From positions 71,749,244 to 71,813,243 of the forward strand of contig OX422215.1 of the NCBI GenBank assembly GCA_949130495.1: DNA of 64,000 bases, read 5' to 3'. This document shows positions 56,887-64,000 of the stretch, one piece after another; the first letter of the stretch is position 1; the number at the start of each line of letters is the position of its first letter. A model generated the notes under the pieces. The model had not been told where the DNA came from. It searched no databases and worked only from the letters and a program-made list of their open reading frames with translations. The DNA is from Sambucus nigra (lineage: Eukaryota > Streptophyta > Magnoliopsida > Dipsacales > Adoxaceae). The position numbers and the translations under genes are program-made.

Positions 56887-58182
56887 AAGATAGATCTCCC
56901 TGATAGCATTGAGTTTGCTAACTACCTCGAAGCCTTGGAATCAATGTGCTCTTATAATGTCGACTACGATGCTTTCAACATGCGTCGAGTCTCTTTGTGG
57001 CGCAATCGGCCTATTGAGTGGAACATACTGATGGCGGCGGTACAATTTTGGTACCTCTAAGACCATGTATTCCGCTTTGAGTTGGATGAAGTTTGTCCTA
57101 CCTACGAGGAATTTTATGCCATACTAGGGATAAATCCCAGTGTTGCCGCGACTTTACCCGAATTTTCCTATTCTCCCAGGGATTTGCTGGCTGGGATTCT
57201 TCGCATTTCTCCTTCGGTGACCAGACCATTAGTTACCGAAGGAATGATCTCCCTTTCGACAGTGTTACAGTTTGTGCATTTATAGGAGACTGGCGATGCT
57301 GGATACGCCGCAGCCGTTGTTCTGGGATTAGTATCAAAATTGCTACTAGTGACTGGGGAACTGCTGGTGGACCCAAAACTTTCAACCATTACCTCCTGAA
57401 TGTCATACCATTGCAATCCTGCGATGGTGATACTGGCGGAGACTTTGAATGGCCTGGATGCCTGACGAGAAGGTCGTTCTGCCTTCCAGAGGGGTAGCCC
57501 CGTGATGTTGTTCATGTGGTTGTCTAAAAGACTCCACCTGGTGACTCCTCCAGAATATCCTTTGTCGGCTGTACCCAACTTCTTTTCGCGCTGCTTCATC
57601 AGCGTTGGCTTGGATATTAAGAGCTGGGAGAATTGGCTTGTGGAGCACGGGGCTCTAAATTTGTGCTGGTCAGTGCCCTGGTGGGGACAGTTGCTGCCTA
57701 TTCTGGAGCCGGGAGAATACCCATATGTCCGACTGGTTGGTCTCAGGCAGACCTCTTTTTATTTCCCTTGGCGTCTTCTGCGTCAATTTGGCTGGGAGCA
57801 GGTCGTGCCACCTCGGACACTAGACTTCTTTCCGGTAGAAGATTTGACTGAGCGTCTGCGCATGCAACTTGGCTATATGTAGGAGAATCGGCGTCCGTCG
57901 ACCCGTCTTTTTTAGTCTGTTAGGAGAGTTTGGCATATCCCCGGGGATTATATGAAGTGGTTGTGGAGGGGAGTAGTCAGCAAGATGTTGGCAGTGGAGA
58001 CTGGACAAAGGTGGTTTGTTTTGTTTAATACCATGGAGGGAGGTGTGGTAGTTTTTCCGAAGCTGGTTCTAGCTTATCGGTCTATGGAGCATTTGCGACA
58101 CTCTGTTCAGGCAAGGGAAGCTTGGGGACCCCAGGATGCAGATGATGATGACGGAGCGGGCTCCTCTGGTAGCTGCGGCTAG
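56887..58182 (+). pseudogene. Antisense DUF7745 gene of element B
   Basis: Near-complete. Blocks in order: SIEFANYLEALESMCSYNVD, YDAFNMRRVSLWRNRPIEW, AAVQFWYL then a TAA, HVFRFELDEVC and TYEEFYAILGINPS. After frameshifts near 57230-57420 come REGRSAFQRGSPVMLFMW, PPEYPLSAVPNFFSRC, GEYPYVRLVGLRQTSFYFPW, RLLRQFGWEQVVPP and FFPVEDLTERLRMQLGYM. Two TAG codons (57880-57882 and about 57913) are crossed in the same frame, leading to GDYMKWLWRGVVSKM and an acidic end DADDDDGAGSSG. The AETL...LDA and LLRQFG blocks are what I know of DUF7745. No intron was found; no catalytic motif is seen. Confidence 0.7.
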
Positions 58183-58665
58183 GACTCTTAGAGAGTTTAT
58201 TTTATAATGGGGAATAAATGTGGGGATTTTATTTTGGCTTTTTTAGGAAGGTAGGGGGAAGGGAGTTATCCGTTCCTTTATGTAATTACATTACAATTTC
58301 CTATTAATGAAATAAATAAGTTTTTGATCATCCAGTTGTGCCTTTTGATGAGTTTTATATTTTTGAATTACTTATACCGATCGCTAAGGTATACATAATC
58401 CTTTTGTTCAAGTGTATGTTAGAATGAACTGTCATTCTCGGAGATAAGAAAAGAATAGCATTTTTGTGAAAAAGAAAGGGCTGTGCTCATGTAAGGTGTA
58501 TGAGCTGCCTACGTACCTCTGGGGTTTTTGAAAAGTTTTAATTTGTTTGAAAATGTTTTTTTGCAGAGGATCAGGCCCACGTAGTTCTGGGTAGAGGGAA
58601 ATGAAGAGATTTTTTTTAGAATAAAAGGGAGATGAGAAGAGTCGTAGTGCGCCGAGGTTTCGGAA
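58183..58665. other. Convergent spacer of element B
   Basis: Non-coding sequence between the DUF7745 gene (+) and the end of pol (-), with an AATAAATAAG-type polyadenylation-like site near 58310. Homologous to 19767-20265 in A. Confidence 0.55.
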
Positions 58666-59424
58666 TAGGGGTAGAACTTCTTGAGATAGTCCAGGTTGAC
58701 TGGACGAGCTTTGGCACCAGTCTTTTTCTCTGACCTTGCTTTCAAACATGACGCGCAACGAGGGTATTTCCAGATTGACTGGTAAGACGGCTTCCTTGCC
58801 ATAGACTAGAGAGTAAGGGGTAGCCCCAGAGGGCGTACGAGATCAGGTCGGCCCAATCTCGATAGCTTTCGGTCATCTTGCTGATGATGGCTTTGAGGTT
58901 CTTATTGGCGGTTTCAACTGCACCGTTGGTCTGAGGTCGGTAGGGAGAAGATTTTTGTCTTTGAATCCCATACTCGTTGACCACTTCTGTAACTTCTGCC
59001 TCGAAATGTAACCCGTTATCTGACACCAGCTCGCATGGGACCCCATATCAGTAGATTATGTTTTTCTTGATGAATTTGGCCACTTTCTTGGCGTTCATCA
59101 CTGCATATGACTCAACTTCGACCCATTTGGTGAAGTAATCAATGGCAACTAGTATGAACTTATGCCCGTTTAAAGCCTTCGGTGTAACCTTCCCTATGAT
59201 GTCGATGTCCCAGGTGGAGAACGACCAGGGAGAGGTCATGTTGTATAATTCACGCCGAGGCAAATGCTGAAGGTTGGAGAACTGTTGGCATTTGAGGCAT
59301 CTCCGAAAATTAGCGGTGAAATCCTGGGTCATGGTGGTCCCGTAGTAACCTTATCGGATGATATTCTTGGCAAGCATGTGACCGTTCATGTGGTATCCGC
59401 ATTCCTCGCTGTGGATCTTCTACA
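58666..59424 (-). pseudogene. Integrase of element B
   Basis: The zinc region CLKCQQFSNLQHLPRREL (with its His pair upstream across a break near 59345), then STWDIDIIGKV (Asp 1), SDNGLHFEAEV (Asp 2) and NGAVETANKNLK (Glu): the DDE residues are all present. A TGA at about 59049-59047 replaces the Arg codon of a CRYG-type block. A frameshift near 58850 and a deletion of roughly 90 codons precede the C-terminal KARPVNLDYLKKFYP, so most of the C-terminal domain is missing. It ends near 58670. Confidence 0.85.
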
Positions 59425-60174
59425 TTATCTTTTTAATGTAGCCCCTACGATGCAGTGTAGATGGGTTCCATCAAAGTTCCCTTTGAGCAGTGCTTTGTGA
59501 TAGATGGTGTACTGGGCAACCAATCTTTGAAGGGTTGCTCGATCTTTCTTGTTGGAACCCTCGGGATACCTACCATGCTTGAGGAGGCACCATATATCAT
59601 AGTACCAGTAATTGTCTAACTCGGTATCTTCTGTGGTGATGATCTCGATGTGATAACAGTGGGTTGGTTTGTCTTCCTTTTGAATCTGGAAGGGGGTCAT
59701 TGTGATTCCTTTGGGCATGTCGACCATGGAGGCCAAGGTAGTAAAGGCATCGGCTAGGTTATTTTTTGCTCGAGGTAGGTAATGGAAAGTGATGTCTTGG
59801 AATTGGGAGGTTAGCTCTTCTAAGTGGGCATGGAAGGGTTGGAGTTTCTCGTCCTTAACTCTCCATTTTCTGAGCACTTGATCGATGATGAGGGTGGAAT
59901 CCCCGTAAACGTCTAGGCATAGAATACCTTTCTTAAAAGCAACTTTGAGGCCTACCGTGCATGCCTCGCATTCAGTCATGTTGTTGGTATAAGGGAAATA
60001 TAGCTTGATGGCGATTGGAGTGTGGGATTCATCTGGGGCGATCAGGAGTATCCCAATGCCATATCCCTTTTTATTGGCAGCGCCGTTAAAGAAGCTTTTA
60101 CCACCGAAGATTGTCCTGGGCAGCGCAGAGGATGTTTTCATCCAAGAATTCAGAGATCTAGACATCGACCTCAT
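59425..60174 (-). pseudogene. Archaeal-type RNase H and linker, element B
   Basis: An uninterrupted 249-codon frame: SFFNGAANKKGYGIGILLIA, MTECEACTVGLKVAF, LDVYGDSTLIIDQVL and RAKNNLADAFTTLAS. Glu and the later Asp sites are present, but the first catalytic Asp is Asn (AAC at 60085-60087), as in element A. The C-terminal half leads to the integrase zinc region (YTIYHKALLKGNFDGTHLHC). Marked as a pseudogene because of the lost residue and broken neighbours, although this frame itself is intact. Confidence 0.82.
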
Positions 60175-61426
60175 TCATGGGGTAATTAGCGAGGTAGTCA
60201 GATATCGCTTTTCCTTTTATGGATTTCTGTGTGACGTACACGATATCGAACTGGGCTAGGAGCATCAACCATTGGGCTATTCGATTGGATAAGGAGGGTT
60301 TATCGAGCAGATACTTGATGGAGTCCATTCGGGATACACGTTTGATGGGGAAGGCGAGCATGTAATGTCGCAGCTTTTGGGTGACCCAGACAAGCGCGAC
60401 ATATGCCTTTTCCAAAGCAGTGTAATTGATCTCGTATTCGGATAATTTACGACTGGCATAATAGATGGCTCTTTCTTTGTAAGAATCTTTAAGGTATTGG
60501 GCTAGCAAAGCCCCAGCTGCAGTGTCGGTTATGGTTAGGTATAGGAGCAAAGGGAGATCAGGCTGTGGTGGTATGAGTCTTGGGGGTTGGGTCAGATATT
60601 ATTTGATTCGATCAAAATCTTCTTGGCAGGGCTCATTCTAAACCTTAGTTGAATCCTTTAGGAAGAGTTTGAAGATATGTTCGTAAATGGAGGTTAGTTG
60701 GCTGATGAACCGACTGATGTATTGTAATTTCCCAAGGAAACCTTGGACTTTTTTCTCTGTTCGGGGAGGTATCATTTCAAGTATGACTTTCAGCTTGGCA
60801 GGATCTGCTTCTATCCATTTCTTACTGACCATGAATCCCAAGTGTTTTTCCTTTGTATTGCCGAAGATGCATTTCTGCGGATTGAGTCTCATCTGATACT
60901 GTCGCAGTCGTTCGAAGAACTTCCGAAGAGCGGGAAAATGACACTCTCTAGTCTTGGATTTGATAATTATATCATCCATATAGACTTTAACCTCTTTGTG
61001 AATCAGATCGTGCAGGATGGTCGTGGAAGCCCTCTGGTAGGTAGCCCCGGTGTTCTTGAGACCAAATGGCATAACAATGTAACAAAAGGTTCCCCATGGG
61101 GTGATGAGTACGGTCTTTTCTTGGTGGTCTGGGTGCATTTTGATTTGGTTGTATCCGGCAAACCCGTCGATGAATGACTTGAGAGCATGACTGGCTGTGT
61201 TGTCCACAATCATGTCGATATTGGGTAACGAATAATCATCCTTTGGAGAGGCTTTGTTCATGTCTGGGTAGTCTACACACATCCGAACCTTCCCTCCTGA
61301 TTTCAGCACAGGCACTATGTTGGCTAGCCACGTGGGATATTCGATCACACGAATGAAGCCTACGTTAAACTGTTTGACCACCTCTTCTTTGACTTTGAGC
61401 AACCATTCGGTGCAGAGCTTTCTCAA
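60158..61426 (-). pseudogene. Reverse transcriptase and first RNase H, element B
   Basis: RT from 61426: SGGKVRMCVDYPDMNKASP, SFIDGFAGYNQIKMHPDHQ, FGLKNTGATYQRASTTIL, catalytic VKVYMDDIIIKS (Asp pair at 60971-60976), PQKCIFGNTKEKHLGFMVS and GFLGKLQYISRFI. It stops at 60638, and RNase H follows at 60550-60158 (LLLYLTITDTAAGALLAQYL, YYASRKLSEYEINYT, MLLAQFDIVYVTQKSIKGKA). The typical RNase H Asp reads LTITDT. RT catalytic residues are intact. Confidence 0.9.
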
Positions 61427-62406
61427 CTTTTGTTTAATCGGCTTGTAATCTGGGAGAGTGGGAATCTCATGCTGAGAAATTTCAGGATCAATGTCGACAT
61501 ATCGTCATAGGACCATGCGAACACATCCACAAATTCCTTTAGTAATTCTTCGAGTTATGCACGCTCATGCTTATCAAGGGTATCCCCTATCCTAATCTCA
61601 CGTAGCTGGCTACTACAACCGAGGTTAATAACAACAGTCTTTTCTTTATCAACTTGAATGCGATTATGTTGTTTATTATTAACCTTATTTAGATCAGTTA
61701 AGAATTATTCATTTGTAAAATCATCATCATCAAAAGTTTGATTAGAATCCAAACAGCTAATGTAAGGCACAACAAGATACTCAAAATCTTCGTTTATTTC
61801 ATTGATAGAAAAAATAGCATTAAGAACCTCATCAAAGGAGGAATCGATTACATTTGAACAAGGATAGACAACAGAAGAAGAAATGGGGTAAACATTAGGA
61901 TTAGGGGAGGTTTTAGCAGGTAGAACTGGCGCAGGATGCCAGTTGAGGAGAGGTGTATTAGCAGCTTTAATCAGTTAGGATGAATTCGGTGATGTTGTGC
62001 CTGAGTGAACCATGCAGAGTATTAGCCCCAATGTCTGTAAGTTGAACTAATCTTTGAAGTCACTTTCCTCAATCTCTTCGGTATATTTGATGAACGGTTG
62101 TACATGGTGTTGGGAACTCTCGACCCATGAGTAGCTGCCTTGGAAAAAGATCTCCATTCCTTACTTCATCTTCTTGTCTGTATGGTCGTACCATGGTTCT
62201 GGAAAGCCGTAAAAGGGGAAGTCTTCGCCCTCTTTGATGAATCGTCCATTCAAGGAATCACCTGGGATAGTCTGGACGCAGTCTAGTCCTCTATTTGGTC
62301 GAGACTGGCGAATTATTCTGAGCTCTTGTTCTGATGGTTGATACCCCAAACTATAAGGAGGGAAAGCCTTCTTCAGTTCAATCGGCTCGAGTATCCCTTG
62401 CTGTCT
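61427..62406 (-). pseudogene. Protease-RT linker of element B
   Basis: Includes GYQPSEQELRIIRQSRPN and KEGEDFPFYGFPEPWYDH near 62160-62349, and Asn/Asp-rich low-complexity sequence around 61650-61850. Collinear with 23331-24370 of element A. No fold is recognised. Confidence 0.55.
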
Positions 62407-63270
62407 TTATACTACCCCAAGTACGGGGATGAAGTGCATGTTTCTGAACATCTGAATCACATTGACGTTGCCATGAGGGTCGTATTTTGGAAAAACCCTT
62501 TCTTTGAAGTCGTCCCCTACCGGGAGTAGGAGTGGTTCAACTCGAAATCCTGATAGGAGCATATCATTTGACCCGTACCTTATCTCAAGAATGGGACTGC
62601 TGGTACTTGCACCCTCAACATTATCGTCATCATCCAAAATGGTGATGACTCGTCCATCGACGAAGAACTTCAATTTCTGATGGAGTGAGGAAGACACACC
62701 CTTGATACTGTGGATCCAAGGTCGTCCTAACAACAGATTGAAACAAGATGGGATGTCAATAACTTCGAATTCAATGCAAGGGTTTATAGGTACATCCCCT
62801 ATTATAAGCTTTATGGATCCCATCACCTCCCGACGGGTATCATCGTAGGCATGCACAACAGTGGAGGTTGGAGCGAGGTCGCTTTCTTTCAGTCCTAAAC
62901 ATTTAAAGGTTCTCAGTGGGAAGACATTCAAGGCGGATCCATTATCGATAAGAGAGAGTGGCATGACCTTCCGCATAATGTCGACAAAAATGTTGAGTGC
63001 ATGATTGTGGTTTGGCCCAATCTTGGGGATTTCTTCTTCAGAAAAGGATAGCATTAGGGTAGAGGTCAAGGATTCGACCAAATTTATCGCTTCTTCTGGT
63101 GTGGTAGAAGGATGAACTGTGGGTCTAGTGAGCAACTTGATCAAATCATTTCTGTGCAGCTGAGAAGACTTGAAAAGCCCCCATAAAGTGATGCTAGCTT
63201 GAGTTTTCTTTAGTTGATCTAGGATCTTTCTCTCCTCGAGCGTCATCTCTGGTATAGGAAGGTTTTCCAT
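62407..63270 (-). pseudogene. Aspartic protease region of element B
   Basis: A 287-codon open frame. A helical N-terminal part (LEERKILDQLKKTQASITLW, PSTTPEEAINLVESLTST) precedes the protease: MPLSLIDNGSALNVFPLRTF with Asp in DNG in place of DTG/DSG, then CIEFEVIDIPSCFNLLLGRPW, the retropepsin-type second loop (LLGRPW). The end matches A's NDMLLSGFRV. The frame is intact, so decay here is slight. Confidence 0.75.
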
Positions 63271-64000
63271 GCCCTTCCCTTGTCATTGGCTGGTAGTGAG
63301 CTTGGGATCTGGTAATGCCTCCCTGATCTGGTCATGTGATTTACTGAATAAGGGAAGAATATGAATCCCCTTTCCTTGTCAACCTTGAGTTGTTCTACCA
63401 CCTTATTTATTTCTCCAAGAAGTTCTTCAAATGATATCATCCCACACATATCGGCTATTGGGCCAGTTTTCTCTGAAGCTTGCTCTTCATTAGAATCTTC
63501 GAATTCTCCCCCCCATCCGATGGCAATAATTCTATCTTTCCACGTAAAGTTGATACATTCCACAACTTCAACGGATTCTTCATACAGGTCTTCCCAATCG
63601 GTGGTGATGTGTAAGGGTGAAGGGACTAGGCCCCCTTTTAGTTTCAAAGCATCAAATAACTCGGTGATACGGTAAATGTTGTTGGTTTGTATGAATAATT
63701 CTGCCATAATCTGGACAACATCATCCAGGCTGACTTCATCAGTCGGTACTACCCAACTATCTGACTCTTGGGCCATATTTCCGTGCTTCTAAGAACAACG
63801 TACTGAACCTTTGGCAATCAATGATCATCTGTGAGGGCAATTTCAGCCCGAACTCTAGGAGTTGCTTTAAGACTTTTGATAATTCCATACTTCCATTTTC
63901 AAAACGGGTACGGATGGTGATGCATGCTCTGGTAAGGAGTGACAATGCCTAATCAGCGAGGCTAGCAGGGTTTAGGAGGAAATATGAGCAGGTTTGGAGA
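63243..64000 (-). pseudogene. gag C-terminal region of element B, cut by the window edge
   Basis: 63776-63243 encodes DEVSLDDVVQIMAELFIQTN, an acidic region and SVNHMTRSGRHYQIPSSLP near the protease. 63945-63757 encodes RACITIRTRFENGSMELSK, with a frame change at 63776. The counterparts in A lie at 25168-25353 and 25687-25902. The gag core and zinc region would lie beyond 64000. Confidence 0.55.

Larger units (their letters stand above)
50421..64000 (-). mobile_element. Element B: Ogre-like Tat-clade element with two antisense genes
   Basis: On the minus strand: gag (from the window edge), protease, linker, RT, archaeal-type RNase H, integrase, then antisense DUF7745 and PMD genes, a 47-bp tandem array, a polypurine tract and a 3' LTR ending at 50421. 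The 5' LTR is outside the window. It is collinear with A but clearly diverged. RT keeps YMDD and integrase keeps its DDE residues, though the frames have stops, so it is better preserved than A. Confidence 0.85.

Overview
This window reads as nuclear DNA of a flowering plant with a large, repeat-packed genome. Essentially all 64 kb is LTR retrotransposons, nested in one another. I found no ordinary host gene, rRNA, tRNA or CRISPR array. Plant-specific markers are the SIRE-like Ty1/copia element, Tat/Ogre-like Ty3/gypsy elements with a second (archaeal-type) RNase H, a Tekay/Del-like chromovirus with a chromodomain, and antisense genes of the plant mobile domain (PMD), DUF7745 and Transposase_28 types. 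The species cannot be told from sequence alone.

Layout. (1) 1-7610, + strand: 3' half of a Tat-clade Ty3/gypsy element ('element 1') with an intact RNase H/integrase ORF, a 10-copy tandem array of hairpin units, an intron-containing antisense gene (Transposase_28 type) and a 3' LTR. (2) 7611-43017, - strand: Ogre-like 'element A', interrupted by other insertions. It retains the end of an antisense PMD gene, an antisense DUF7745 gene, a decayed gag-pro-pol and a 5' LTR. (3) 9127-18986, - strand: complete but decayed SIRE-like copia element with two ~2 kb LTRs and a CTGAG target-site duplication, inserted in A's DUF7745 gene. (4) 30829-42787: a probable solo LTR ('E') inside A's 5' LTR. (5) 31207-42016, + strand: complete chromovirus 'C' with ~3 kb LTRs and an AACAC target duplication, inside E. 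(6) 43018-44731: relic 'D' of an older chromovirus, into which A inserted. (7) 44732-50420: an unclassified stretch, then a separate intron-containing PMD pseudogene with a G-box-rich promoter and a minisatellite in one intron. (8) 50421-64000, - strand: 'element B', a relative of A, with 3' LTR, a 47-bp tandem array, antisense PMD and DUF7745 genes each with its own TATA box, and integrase, RNase H, RT, protease and gag out to the window edge.

How the parts relate. The nesting order is D, then A, then E, then C; element 1 and the copia element also landed in A. Elements A and B both carry an antisense pair (PMD + DUF7745) between integrase and the 3' LTR, and element 1 carries an antisense Transposase_28 gene in the same place. 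All have spliceosomal-type introns or their own promoter signals, so they look like accessory genes carried by Tat elements.

The observation I consider least explained is a promoter architecture. The LTR promoters of A, B, C and E, and the antisense gene promoters of A and B that can be seen, have two or three 12-nt palindromes spaced 21-29 bp apart upstream of a TATA box. The palindrome sequence differs by family, but the arrangement is the same.
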